From Palsa-459 sp035937595 (GTDB lineage Bacteria; Actinomycetota; Acidimicrobiia; Acidimicrobiales; RAAP-2), in assembly GCA_035937595.1 (NCBI GenBank), contig DASZHS010000045.1, forward strand, positions 1 to 64,000: a DNA stretch of 64,000 nucleotides, in the 5' to 3' direction. Numbering within the stretch: position 1 is the first letter of the stretch; every line of letters starts with the position of its first letter. The notes under the pieces were generated by a model. The model was not told the DNA's origin, ran no database searches, and worked only from the letters and a program-made list of their open reading frames with translations. Shown here one piece after another: positions 34,445-42,457 of this stretch. The position numbers and the translations under genes were made by a program.

Positions 34445-35292
34445 CTTGCGGCGAGGGGGCGGTCGCGGACCACGTCGCGCAGCGCGGACCACGAGCACGT
34501 GGCGACGTCCGCGGCCGCGACCGCCGCCGCGAGCGCGCCGAACCCCAGCAGGAAGTCGAGGTCGGCGACCCGCTCGTCGGCGTCGGGCGCGAGCGCGCGC
34601 AGCTCGTCGGCGTCGATGGCGGGTCGGACGACCAGCTCGGTCACGCCCGCCGGCAGCGCGGCGACCCACGCCTCGGGGTCCTCGAACAGCTGCGCCGTCG
34701 GGGTGCGGACCGTGTCCGGCCCCACCACGCCGTGCGCGGCGGCGAGCGCGTGGAGCGGGTAGCCGAACTCGAACTCGTCCGGACGCGAGGGATCCGGCAG
34801 CCGCAGCGGGAGTCGGGCCTCCTCGGCCAGCTCGATCAGCACGTCGAAGAGGGCTGGGTGGGCGAACAGCGCGCCCTCGTGCACCGACAGGTGGGAGGGG
34901 TCGATCCCGAAGAGCGCCGCGCGCTCGAGCTGGGCGCGGCACTCACGGCGCACCTCGTCGGGGTCCGCGTGGTCGTGCAGGTCCTCGACCGTGGCGGGGA
35001 AGCCGCCGTCGCCGCCGAGCAGCGACGGTGCGATCGTGACGGGGCCCCAGCGATACCGCGGCAGCCCCGCGGTGAGCGCGAGGTGGACGCCGACGTCGCG
35101 GTCCGCGCCACGCGCCGCGGCGAAGCGAGCCCAGGGCGCCGGCACGAGGAGGCCCGCGGACGTCGCCGCTCCCGCCCGGAGCGCCTCGAGGGAGCCCATC
35201 GTCGCCGCGTGGCACAGCCCGAAGTCGTCGGCGGTGACGAGGAGCGCCCGACCGTCCCCGCCGAGGCCCAGTCGGTCGGCGAGCTCGGTCAC
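34441..35292 (-). CDS. ChbG/YdjC family carbohydrate deacetylase-like protein
   Basis: A 283-residue protein with T-A-D-D-F-G near residue 20 (metal-binding aspartates), V-G-V-H-L-A-L-T, and S-H-L-S-V-H-E-G followed by A-H-P, all equivalent to YdjC/ChbG active-site elements. Family members deacetylate chitooligosaccharides or related sugars, and hopanoid-linked variants exist (HpnK). The substrate is not identifiable. The GTG overlaps the purE stop, placing it in the purK-purE operon. Confidence 0.88.
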   Translation of the reverse strand: MTELADRLGLGGDGRALLVTADDFGLCHAATMGSLEALRAGAATSAGLLVPAPWARFAAARGADRDVGVHLALTAGLPRYRWGPVTIAPSLLGGDGGFPATVEDLHDHADPDEVRRECRAQLERAALFGIDPSHLSVHEGALFAHPALFDVLIELAEEARLPLRLPDPSRPDEFEFGYPLHALAAAHGVVGPDTVRTPTAQLFEDPEAWVAALPAGVTELVVRPAIDADELRALAPDADERVADLDFLLGFGALAAAVAAADVATCSWSALRDVVRDRPLAAR

Positions 35293-35783
35293 CCGGGCGC
35301 TCCGAGGCCGCGGTCCTGGCCGTGCGCCTCGTCGGCGAGCGCCTCGCGGTGCCGGTCGAGCGCCGCGGCGAGCGAGGGGTCCGAGACCGCGAGGATGCGG
35401 ACGGCGAGCAGCGCCGCGTTCGCGGCGCCGTTCACCGCGACCGTCGCCACCGGCACGCCGCGTGGCATCTGGACGATCGAGAGGAGCGAGTCGAGCCCGT
35501 CGAGCCGGTCGAGCGCGACGGGGACCCCGATCACGGGCAGCGACGTGACGGCGGCGAGCATCCCCGGGAGGTGGGCGGCGCCGCCCGCCCCCGCGATGAG
35601 CACGCGCAGCCCCCGGTCCCTCGCCTCGTGGCCGAAGCGCAGCATGTGGTCGGGGGTCCGGTGCGCAGAGACGACCCGCAGCTCGCTGGCCACGCCGAAC
35701 TGCGCGAGCACGTCGACGGCGGGGCGGAGCACCGGCAGGTCCGACGCGCTGCCCATGACGACGGCGACCTGGGGCGCGCTCAC
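35289..35783 (-). CDS. purE: N5-carboxyaminoimidazole ribonucleotide mutase PurE
   Basis: A 164-residue class I PurE, converting N5-CAIR to CAIR in purine synthesis. Hallmarks are VVMGSASDLPVL, VVSAHRTPDHM with the active-site histidine, IAGAGGAAHLPGM and MPRGVPVATVAVN. The start is the GTG overlapping the purK stop; the longer open frame upstream is a shadow of purK. The presence of purK confirms the bacterial two-step route. Confidence 0.96.
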   Translation of the reverse strand: MSAPQVAVVMGSASDLPVLRPAVDVLAQFGVASELRVVSAHRTPDHMLRFGHEARDRGLRVLIAGAGGAAHLPGMLAAVTSLPVIGVPVALDRLDGLDSLLSIVQMPRGVPVATVAVNGAANAALLAVRILAVSDPSLAAALDRHREALADEAHGQDRGLGAPG

Positions 35784-36982
35784 CGGGCGCCCCTCGCGGT
35801 GGCCGGTACCGGCGTGCCCAAGGCGGCGGCGGCGCGCCAGGCGTGTGCGGCGACCACCTCGGCGTCGTCCCCGAGCACCGTCACGTGGCCGAGCTTCCGC
35901 CCGGGTCTCGGTGCCTTGCCGTAGAGGTGCACCTTGGCGGTGGGCTCGGCGAGTGCCGCGGCGAGGTCGTCCGCGGCGACGGCGCCCTCGGCGCCGAACA
36001 CGTTGACCGAGCAGACCGCGGGAGCGACGAGGTCGGTCGCACCCAGCGGGAGGTCGAGGACCGCGCGGAGGTGGTTCTCGAACTGCGACGTCGTCGCGCC
36101 CTCGATCGTCCAGTGGCCCGAGTTGTGCGGCCGCACGGCGACCTCGTTCACGACGAGGCCGTCGGCGGTGTCGAAGAGCTCGACGGCGAGGACCCCGACG
36201 GCGTCGAGGAGCTCGGCCACGCGACGCGCGAGCTCGGCGGCGCGCGACGCCGTCTCGTCGTCCAGTGCGCCGGGGACGTGGACCTCCCGGCAGACCCCGC
36301 CGACCTGGGCGGTCTCGACAGCCCGCCACGCCACGGTGTCCCCACCCGGTCGCCGCGCGAGGAGCGCCGCGAGCTCGGCCCCGAAGGCGACGGGCGCCTC
36401 GGCGACCACGGCCACGCCCTGGCCGCGCCATCGGGTGACGGCGTCGGCCGCCTCGTCGAGCGTGGTCCCGACGACGACGCCGCGCCCGTCGTAGCCGCCC
36501 CTCGCGGCCTTGACCACGGGGACCCCGCCCACCCGCGCGGCGAGCCCGCGCAGGGCGGCGAGGTCGTGCTCGGCGGCACCGTCGAGGACCTCGAAGGCCG
36601 GGACGGGGAGCCCCGCGAGCGCGAAGGCGCGGCGCTGCTCGGCCTTGTCGACCGCGGCGAGGAGCGCGCCGGAGGAGGGTCGGACCGCCACGCCGCGGGC
36701 CTCCATCGCCCGGACGGCGTCGAGGTCGACGAGCTCGTGGTCGAAGGTGACGACGTCGCAGCGCGCCGCGAGCGCGCCGAGCGCCGCGAGGTCCGTGGCG
36801 CTGCCGACGATGACGTCGCCCGCCACCTGGGTCGCGGCCTCGTCGGGTCCCGCCGCGAGCACGACGGTGCCCACGCCCAGGGCGCTCGCGGCCTCGCAGA
36901 GCATCCGGGCGAGCTGCCCCGCCCCCACGATGCCGACGATCCGATGGTCCTCGGGGTGATCGGTACGCTCGGGGACCGCCAC
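35780..36982 (-). CDS. purK: N5-carboxyaminoimidazole ribonucleotide synthase PurK
   Basis: A 400-residue ATP-grasp enzyme that carboxylates AIR with bicarbonate and ATP. It shows the N-terminal VGIVGAGQLARMLCEAA, the ATP-grasp lysine loop V-V-K-A-A-R-G-G-Y-D-G-R-G, EVAVRPHNSGHWTIEGATTSQFENHLRA and the C-terminal KVHLYGKAPRPGRKLGHV. GTG start; purE is coupled behind it. It is divergently transcribed from the F420-type gene at 37018. Confidence 0.96.
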   Translation of the reverse strand: MAVPERTDHPEDHRIVGIVGAGQLARMLCEAASALGVGTVVLAAGPDEAATQVAGDVIVGSATDLAALGALAARCDVVTFDHELVDLDAVRAMEARGVAVRPSSGALLAAVDKAEQRRAFALAGLPVPAFEVLDGAAEHDLAALRGLAARVGGVPVVKAARGGYDGRGVVVGTTLDEAADAVTRWRGQGVAVVAEAPVAFGAELAALLARRPGGDTVAWRAVETAQVGGVCREVHVPGALDDETASRAAELARRVAELLDAVGVLAVELFDTADGLVVNEVAVRPHNSGHWTIEGATTSQFENHLRAVLDLPLGATDLVAPAVCSVNVFGAEGAVAADDLAAALAEPTAKVHLYGKAPRPGRKLGHVTVLGDDAEVVAAHAWRAAAALGTPVPATARGAR

Positions 36983-37017
36983 CGCGGCAGGCTACCCGCC
37001 GCCCTCAGAGGAGGCCC

Positions 37018-37929
37018 ATGCGACTCGGCACGAGCATCGACACCGACCAGCCGATCGACGACGTCATCGCGAGCGCCCGCGCCGCCAAGCAGTCGGGGTT
37101 CTCCTCGGTGTGGTCGTCGCAGATCTTCGGCGCCGACGCGCTCACCGTGATCGCCGTCGTCGCGCGGGAGGTCGACGGCATCGAGTTCGGGACCGGCGTC
37201 ATCCCGGTGCACCCGCGGCACCCCCAGGCCCTCGCCCAGCAGGCGCTCACCGTCCAGGCGATCTCGGGCGGGCGGCTGATCCTCGGGATCGGGCTGTCGC
37301 ACAAGGTCGTCGTCGAGGGGATGTGGGGGTTCGACTTCAGCGCGCCGGCGGCGTACATGCGCGAGTACCTCGACGCCCTCATCCCGATGCTCCACGGCGA
37401 GGTCGCGAGCGTGCACGGCGAGCGCGTGCACGCCGTCACGATCGGGCCGGTCGGCCCCAAGGGCGGGACCGCGCCCACCCTCGTGGTGGCGGCGCTCGGG
37501 CCGGTCATGCTCGAGCTCGCCGCCACCATGACGGACGGCACCGTGACCTGGATGACCGGCCTCCCGACGCTGCGCGACTACATCGTGCCGACGATCACCA
37601 AGGCCGCCGCCGCCGCCGGCCGGCCGTCGCCGCGCGTCATCGCGTCCCTCCCGATGTGCTGCACCGCCGACGTGGCCGCGGCCACCGAGCGGATCAACAC
37701 GACCCTCGCGATCTACGGGACCCTGCCGAGCTACAAGGCCATGCTCGACAAGGAGGGGGCGACCGCGCCGGGCGACGTGGCGATCGTGGGCTCGAGGGAC
37801 CAGCTCCTCGACGCGCTCGGGCAGCTCGCCGCGGCGGGCGTCACCGACATGAACGGCGCGGTCATCGGCAGCCCCGACGAGCGGGACGCGACGATCGAGG
37901 TCCTCTCCGAGTTCGCGAGGCGCCCGTAG
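37018..37929 (+). CDS. LLM class F420-dependent oxidoreductase (TIGR03564-like)
   Basis: A 303-residue luciferase-like TIM-barrel protein. It has the N-terminal D-D-V-I-A-S-A-R-A-A-K-Q-S-G-F-S-S-V-W segment, FGTGVIPVHPRHPQALAQQALT and the S-G-G-R-L-I-L-G-I-G-L-S-H motif that packs on the deazaflavin. These features match actinobacterial F420-dependent enzymes rather than FMN-dependent monooxygenases. Substrate unknown. GAGGAGG precedes the ATG. Its TAG abuts the stop of the convergent gene without a spacer base. Confidence 0.85.
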   Translation: MRLGTSIDTDQPIDDVIASARAAKQSGFSSVWSSQIFGADALTVIAVVAREVDGIEFGTGVIPVHPRHPQALAQQALTVQAISGGRLILGIGLSHKVVVEGMWGFDFSAPAAYMREYLDALIPMLHGEVASVHGERVHAVTIGPVGPKGGTAPTLVVAALGPVMLELAATMTDGTVTWMTGLPTLRDYIVPTITKAAAAAGRPSPRVIASLPMCCTADVAAATERINTTLAIYGTLPSYKAMLDKEGATAPGDVAIVGSRDQLLDALGQLAAAGVTDMNGAVIGSPDERDATIEVLSEFARRP

Positions 37930-38535
37930 CTATCGCGGGATCTTGGTGCGCTTGAACTCGTTCAGGCGCGTGTCGTCGACGAGCATCGTCACGATCGACT
38001 CCACGGCGCCGACCGCGTCGGCGGGCGACGTGGGGCGCTGCATGAGCCGGACGAACACGGCCTCGTCACCCACCACGAAGGTGGGGACGCCGAAGTGCGC
38101 GTGCTGGTCGACGAGACGCCGGAAGCCAGCGGCGAGCTCCTTGCGCGGACCGCCTCCCTCGACGGCCTCGAAGACCGCGTCCACGTCCGCGCCGGCCTCG
38201 GCGAGGACCGTGGCGACCTCCTCGCGCGTCGAGAGCCGGATGCCCTGCTCGTGCCGCGCGCGGAAGAGCGCCAGGTGCACGTCGAAGAACTGCTCGGGCC
38301 AGGTGTCGCGCACCACGATCGAGGACTCCATGGCCAAGAGGTCGTCGCGCTTGGCGGGGTCGTCCCAGACGTCGGGGGCGTGCTCTTCTTTGTGGACCTG
38401 GCGGAGCGTCCACGGCGTGAACGTCACGTCCCACCCGGCGCCGGCGCGCAGCGCCTCGACGACGTGCTCGTGGCCGATGTGCGCGAAGGGGCAGAGGTAG
38501 TCGTACGAGACTTCGAAGGCTGGCAGGGTGCTCAC
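37930..38535 (-). CDS. DsbA family oxidoreductase (FrnE/2-hydroxychromene isomerase-like)
   Basis: A 201-residue thioredoxin-fold protein: F-E-V-S-Y-D-Y-L-C-P-F-A-H-I-G-H at the N-terminus and the cis-proline region HFGVPTFVVGDEAVF near residue 160. Only one active-site cysteine is present (CPFA, not CxxC), which fits the HCCA isomerase/FrnE side of the family, proteins acting as glutathione- or mycothiol-dependent isomerases or disulfide enzymes. GTG start with AGAGGA upstream; an earlier in-frame ATG gives only a basic low-complexity extension. Confidence 0.85.
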   Translation of the reverse strand: MSTLPAFEVSYDYLCPFAHIGHEHVVEALRAGAGWDVTFTPWTLRQVHKEEHAPDVWDDPAKRDDLLAMESSIVVRDTWPEQFFDVHLALFRARHEQGIRLSTREEVATVLAEAGADVDAVFEAVEGGGPRKELAAGFRRLVDQHAHFGVPTFVVGDEAVFVRLMQRPTSPADAVGAVESIVTMLVDDTRLNEFKRTKIPR

Positions 38536-38587
38536 AGGGTGTCCTCTCGTTCGCGTCGATCGTACGGGGCGGCGCCGCCGGGTCGGC

Positions 38588-39082
38588 TCACGCCGGGCGC
38601 GACGAGGGGAGGACGACCGCGAGCGCCGAGCCCGCCAGCGTGCCGACCGCGGCCCCGGCGACGACGTCGGCGGGGCGATGGTGCCCGACACGAACGCGGG
38701 ACCAGGCGACGAGCGCGGCGAAGGCGAGCGCGAGACCTCGACCGGCGGGACGGCGCGGGACCGTCAGCGCGGCGAGGAAGGCGGCGAGCGTGTGACCCGA
38801 CGGGAAGCGGTCCGAGGTGGGCAGGCGCGCGAACGTGGCGCCGCTCGTCTCGACGCGCGGCACCGCGTAGCGATGCTTGAGCGATCGGGTGAGCACGAGC
38901 GACGCGATGCCCGCGACCCCGAGGCGTCGGGCCGCGCTCCGCGGGCTCGAGCGGCGGGTGAGCACCTGGAGGAGGGCGACGACGACCCAGATGGCGCCGA
39001 AGTCGCTCGCGACCGAGACGGCGTCGGCGAGCCGGTTGGGCGGCGTCGACGTGTCGGGTCCCTGGGCGTCGTCGGGGGGCAC
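38588..39082 (-). CDS. PAP2 family membrane phosphatase
   Basis: A 164-residue membrane protein with the three phosphatase motifs: K-H-R-Y-A-V-P-R (K-x6-R), F-P-S-G-H, and S-R-V-R-V-G-H-H-R-P-A-D. Four hydrophobic segments are visible, so it is a compact form of the family. Such enzymes dephosphorylate undecaprenyl-pyrophosphate, phosphatidic acid or phosphatidylglycerophosphate; the substrate is not decided. It lies 12 bases after the nuclease gene on the same strand. Confidence 0.92.
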   Translation of the reverse strand: MPPDDAQGPDTSTPPNRLADAVSVASDFGAIWVVVALLQVLTRRSSPRSAARRLGVAGIASLVLTRSLKHRYAVPRVETSGATFARLPTSDRFPSGHTLAAFLAALTVPRRPAGRGLALAFAALVAWSRVRVGHHRPADVVAGAAVGTLAGSALAVVLPSSRPA

Positions 39083-39094
39083 GGCGCCGCGAGC

Positions 39095-39922
39095 CTACGA
39101 CGCGGCGGTCCGTGCGAGCCGCGGCACGACCCCTGCGAGCGCCGCGCCCTCGCAGCGGTCGGCGAACGCGCAGTAGCCGCACAGCGGTCCCGGCGAGACG
39201 CGGAACGAGCCGGTCGCGTGCGCCTTGCTGATCGCCTGCCACACCGCGACCGCGCGGCGCTCCTGGCGCGTCACGGTCGTCGCGAGCACCTCGCGCTCGA
39301 CGGACAGCGGGGCGCGCAGGTACAGCAGCCGCACCGCGACGGGTCGCACCCCGAGGGCGCGCTCGCAGAGCAGCGCGTAGGTCTCCACGCCGGCCATCTT
39401 CGAGCGCTCACGGCCCGGTCCCGGCGCGCGCCCCGTCTTGTAGTCGACGACGACGAGCCCGCCCTCGTCGTCGCGGTCCAGGCGGTCGATGATCCCGCGG
39501 AGCGGCAGCGCGTCGAGCCCGCCGCCCACCTCGAGCGCGGTCTCGAGCCGAAGCTCGACGCCGACGGCGTCGACGGTGCGAGGATCCTCGAGCGCGAAGT
39601 AGTTGCGCACGAGGAGCGCGGCGTCCTCGACGAACGCCGCGGTGGCCGCGTCGTCGAGCGCGAGCACCCCGAAGCCGTCTGCGATCTCGGGCGTCGCCGC
39701 CGCCTCGTGCAGCCGGGCGACGGCCAGCTCGAGCGAGCGCTCCTCGGGCGCCGCGACGAAGAGGCCCTCGAGCGCGGCATGCACGAGCGTGCCCTTGAGG
39801 GTCCAGATCGTCGGCGGCTGCTCGAGCCGCTCGACCGCCTGGTACTGGAACATCCTCGGGCAGTCGGTGAACGTGGCGATCCTCGAGGGCGAGATCGACG
39901 AGGGGAGTGCCGCGAGCACCAT
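39095..39922 (-). CDS. RecB-family PD-(D/E)XK nuclease with iron-sulfur cysteines
   Basis: A 275-residue stand-alone nuclease of the PDDEXK_1 type. Motifs are S-P-S-R-I-A-T-F-T-D-C-P-R-M-F, G-T-L-V-H-A-A-L-E, the catalytic G-I-I-D-R-L-D-R...V-V-V-D-Y-K-T-G, and C-terminal cysteines CGYC...DRC that with Cys21 can hold an Fe-S cluster, as in AddB/Cas4 proteins. Actinobacterial homologues (Rv2119-like) are unlinked to helicase genes. No cas genes are present, so a CRISPR role is not indicated. A TACGCT box lies six bases before the ATG. Confidence 0.88.
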   Translation of the reverse strand: MVLAALPSSISPSRIATFTDCPRMFQYQAVERLEQPPTIWTLKGTLVHAALEGLFVAAPEERSLELAVARLHEAAATPEIADGFGVLALDDAATAAFVEDAALLVRNYFALEDPRTVDAVGVELRLETALEVGGGLDALPLRGIIDRLDRDDEGGLVVVDYKTGRAPGPGRERSKMAGVETYALLCERALGVRPVAVRLLYLRAPLSVEREVLATTVTRQERRAVAVWQAISKAHATGSFRVSPGPLCGYCAFADRCEGAALAGVVPRLARTAAS

Positions 39923-39928
39923 TTCCGC

Positions 39929-39975
39929 AGCGTACGCACACGATGTGTCGTCCTCGCGCGAGGCTCGGATAGACA
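39929..39975. promoter_or_regulatory. divergent leaderless promoters
   Basis: Minus-strand TACGCT (39934-39929) ends six bases before the nuclease ATG; plus-strand TAGACA (39970-39975) ends six bases before the ATG at 39982. The two boxes are 35 bases apart, so both promoters share one short region. Confidence 0.5.
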
Positions 39976-39981
39976 GGTGCG

Positions 39982-40296
39982 ATGGTGCGTTCCAAGGCCG
40001 AGGGCCCGGACCCCGGGGCGACGGCGCGCCTCGCTCGGAGCGAGGAGTGGGCGGGGGTGCGGGCCGGGGACGCCGTCGACGTGCTCGACGACCGCGAGCG
40101 CGGCGCGACGTGGCGGTTCATCGCCTGCGTGACCAACGTGGCGACGGGGGAGCGATGGGTGGAGGTCGTCGGTGGCCGCGGCGGCGAGCAGCGCCGCCGC
40201 TCCTTCCGGGTCGACCAGCTCTACCCCCGCGGCTCGGTGCGCGGCGGCGTCGCCACGAGCGCGCCGCTGGACGACGCCCCGGGGCTGCCCCTGTAG
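39982..40296 (+). CDS. hypothetical protein, small basic/acidic beta-rich
   Basis: A 104-residue protein that I do not recognise. The centre alternates short hydrophobic strands with charged turns (V-R-A-G-D-A-V-D-V-L-D, W-R-F-I-A-C-V-T-N, E-R-W-V-E-V-V-G-G) and could form an SH3-like barrel. The divergent position opposite the RecB-type nuclease gene is its only functional hint. The start is supported by a TAGACA box six bases upstream. Confidence 0.62.
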   Translation: MVRSKAEGPDPGATARLARSEEWAGVRAGDAVDVLDDRERGATWRFIACVTNVATGERWVEVVGGRGGEQRRRSFRVDQLYPRGSVRGGVATSAPLDDAPGLPL

Positions 40297-40378
40297 CCCG
40301 TGCGACGGAGGAGGGGCGGGCCCGGCGGGCTCCACCGGGGCGTCCCGTCCCTGGACGTCTCCTCGAGCGGCCGGTCGC

Positions 40379-40483
40379 TCAGTGCCAGACGAGCAGGCTG
40401 ATGATCACCGCGCAGAGCGTCGCCACGAGCGCCCACGCGATCCACGCGGGCGGTCCGCGCCGGCCCCACTCGTGGTAGCTCAT
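40379..40483 (-). CDS. 34-residue single-pass membrane microprotein
   Basis: A frame of 34 residues: MSYHEWGRRGPPAWIAWALV begins it and a 19-residue hydrophobic helix ending in LLVWH completes it. A basic loop before the helix predicts a cytoplasmic N-terminus. A TACAAT hexamer lies only five bases before the ATG, the best -10 box in this area, which suggests a leaderless transcript. It is separate from its neighbours and of unknown function. Confidence 0.55.
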   Translation of the reverse strand: MSYHEWGRRGPPAWIAWALVATLCAVIISLLVWH

Positions 40484-40488
40484 TCCAT

Positions 40489-40494
40489 ATTGTA
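40489..40494 (-). promoter_or_regulatory. -10 box TACAAT of the 34-residue microprotein
   Basis: Read on the minus strand, TACAAT differs from the TATAAT consensus by one base and ends five bases before the ATG. The surrounding ATTCCATATTGTAC is a clear AT-rich spot in GC-rich DNA. Confidence 0.6.
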
Positions 40495-40567
40495 CCGCGG
40501 CGACGGGCGGCGCTTCCCGGACGTGGGCGCGCGCCACCGCCTCGTGCCGTGCGGCCGCGCTGCACGA

Positions 40568-41398
40568 CTAGAGGCTCGCGCCGGCGTCGATCACGAACGT
40601 GGCGCCGGTCACGTACCTGCCCTCGTCCGAGACGAGGTACAGGACCGCGTTCGAGATGTCGACCGGGTCCGTCGCCGCCACCGGCAGCGCGTTGATCCCC
40701 TGGGCGGCGAGCTCGAAGTCGGCGCGCGTCGGGGACTCGAGGTCGGGCCGGAACAACCGGTAGAGCGCGTCGTTGAGGATCATGTCGGTGAAGACGTTCG
40801 TCGGGTGCAGCGTGTTCACGCGGATCCGATGCGGCGCGAGCTCCTTGGCCAGCACGCGCATCAGGCCCACGAGGCCGGCCTTGGACGCCGTGTAGTGGGC
40901 GGTGTGCTCGCTCGCCTTCATCGCGGCGAGCGAGCTCGTGATCACGATCGAGCCGCCCCGGTCCGCCGCGATCATGTGGTGCGCCGAGGCCCGGACCGTC
41001 TTCCACACGCCCGTCAGGTTGATGTCGATCGTCGTCGCCCAGGTCTCCTCGCTCATCTCGAGCGTGGGCGCGGGCGACGAGATGCCCGCGTTCGCGAGGA
41101 TGATGTCGAGTCCGCCGAACCTCGACACGCCCTCGTCGACCACGGCCGCCATCGCGGCGAGGTCACGGACGTCGGCCTCCGCCGCGAGGATGCGGCCGCC
41201 GACGCGCTCGACGAGGCGGACGGTCTCGGCGAGGTCGTCCGCCGTGGCGGTCGGGTAGGGGACCGTGGGGACCGGTGCCGAGATGTCGACGCCGATCACG
41301 TCGGCACCCTCGCTCGCGAGGAGGACGGCGTGGCTCCTGCCCTGCCCGCGGGCCGCCCCGGTGATGAAGGCGACCTTGCCTTCCAGTCGGCCGCTCAC
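40568..41398 (-). CDS. mycofactocin-type SDR family oxidoreductase (copy 1)
   Basis: A 276-residue NAD(P)-binding dehydrogenase. It starts G-R-L-E-G-K-V-A-F-I-T-G-A-A-R-G-Q-G-R-S-H-A-V, the N-terminal pattern typical of the mycofactocin-coupled SDR family (TIGR03971), whose members keep a tightly bound nicotinamide re-oxidised by mycofactocin. The active site is normal: S-S-L-A-A, Y-T-A-S-K. The GTG start is chosen because it overlaps the AKR stop (GTGA); an ATG four codons earlier is possible. It ends a three-gene minus-strand operon. Substrate probably an alcohol; identity unknown. Confidence 0.88.
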   Translation of the reverse strand: MSGRLEGKVAFITGAARGQGRSHAVLLASEGADVIGVDISAPVPTVPYPTATADDLAETVRLVERVGGRILAAEADVRDLAAMAAVVDEGVSRFGGLDIILANAGISSPAPTLEMSEETWATTIDINLTGVWKTVRASAHHMIAADRGGSIVITSSLAAMKASEHTAHYTASKAGLVGLMRVLAKELAPHRIRVNTLHPTNVFTDMILNDALYRLFRPDLESPTRADFELAAQGINALPVAATDPVDISNAVLYLVSDEGRYVTGATFVIDAGASL

Positions 41399-42417
41399 GC
41401 CGACGGCCATCGTTCGGCGTTCGTGTAGGCCTGCAGCCAGCCGGGGTAGCGCTCCGGCGGCCGGCTGACCGCGTCGAGCGAGGCGAGCTCGTCGTCGGTC
41501 AGCTCGAGGTCGACGGCCGCGAGGTTGTCCGCGAGCTGGTCGACGCGGCGCGCGCCCACGACGACGCTCGTGACGACTGGCTGGGCGAGCAGCCAGGCCA
41601 GCGCGACCCTCGCGGCGCTCGCGTCGTGCGCCTCGCCGATGCTCGCCAGCACGTCGACGATGTCGAAGGCTCGCTCGTGGTCGAGCGGCGGGAAGTCGAG
41701 CCCGGTGCGTCGCGCGTCGGGCTCGGTGGTGCCGTGACGCGTGAACTTGCCCGAGAGGAACCCACCGGCGAGCGGGCTCCAGACGGTGAGCGCCAGCCCC
41801 TGGTCCTCGATCATCGGGACCAGCTCTTCTTCGACGTCCCTCCCGGCGAGCGAGTAGTACGCCTGCACCGACGCGAACGGCGCGAGCCCGCGTCGCGCCG
41901 ACACCCCCAACGCCTTCATGACCTGCCACGCGGCGAGGTTCGAGCACCCGATGTAGCGGACCTTGCCCTGGTGCACCGCGTCGTCGAGCGCGCCGAGGAC
42001 CTCGTCGAAGGTCGTGAGCGGGTCGAAGCTGTGCACCTGGTAGAGGTCGAGGTAGTCGGTGTCGAGACGGCGCAGGCTGTCCTCGAGGGCGTTGAAGAGG
42101 TGGACGCGCGACTGGCCGACGTGGTTGGGGCCCGGGCCGACCCGGTTCTGGACCTTGCTCGCGAGGACGAGGTCACGTCGGCGACCCTTGAGGAGCTTGC
42201 CCAGGAGCTCTTCGGACTCGCCGTAGGCGTACGTGTTCGCCGTGTCGATGAAGTTGACCCCCGCGTGGAGCGCGGCGTCGACGAGCTCGCGGACGACGTC
42301 GGGGCTCAGGCCGCCGAGCACGGCGTAGGGCGGCGCGTTCGCGCCGCCGAAGTTGGCGCCGCCGAGGCAGATCCGAGAGACGAGGGTCCCCGTCGATCCC
42401 AGTCGGGCGTACCTCAC
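41395..42417 (-). CDS. aldo/keto reductase
   Basis: A 340-residue NADPH-dependent aldo/keto reductase. It shows the N-terminal YARLGSTGTLVSRICLGG, the catalytic D-T-A-N-T-Y-A-Y-G with Asp and Tyr, the lysine in A-S-K-V, the histidine in L-Y-Q-V-H-S-F-D, and the cofactor-binding C-terminal V-V-G-A-R-R. It belongs to the YajO/Tas-like group of oxidoreductases. GTG start 40 bases after the atypical SDR; coupled to the following mycofactocin-type SDR, suggesting paired carbonyl/alcohol chemistry. Confidence 0.92.
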   Translation of the reverse strand: MRYARLGSTGTLVSRICLGGANFGGANAPPYAVLGGLSPDVVRELVDAALHAGVNFIDTANTYAYGESEELLGKLLKGRRRDLVLASKVQNRVGPGPNHVGQSRVHLFNALEDSLRRLDTDYLDLYQVHSFDPLTTFDEVLGALDDAVHQGKVRYIGCSNLAAWQVMKALGVSARRGLAPFASVQAYYSLAGRDVEEELVPMIEDQGLALTVWSPLAGGFLSGKFTRHGTTEPDARRTGLDFPPLDHERAFDIVDVLASIGEAHDASAARVALAWLLAQPVVTSVVVGARRVDQLADNLAAVDLELTDDELASLDAVSRPPERYPGWLQAYTNAERWPSA

Positions 42418-42457
42418 CGGCGCCGACCGGCCGGCACGGCGCGCGTGGGTGCGGTGG

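Noticed and set aside
39095..39922. Cas4-like interpretation of the PD-(D/E)XK nuclease
   Set aside because: No cas genes and no repeat-spacer array occur in the window; the protein fits stand-alone actinobacterial RecB-like nucleases.
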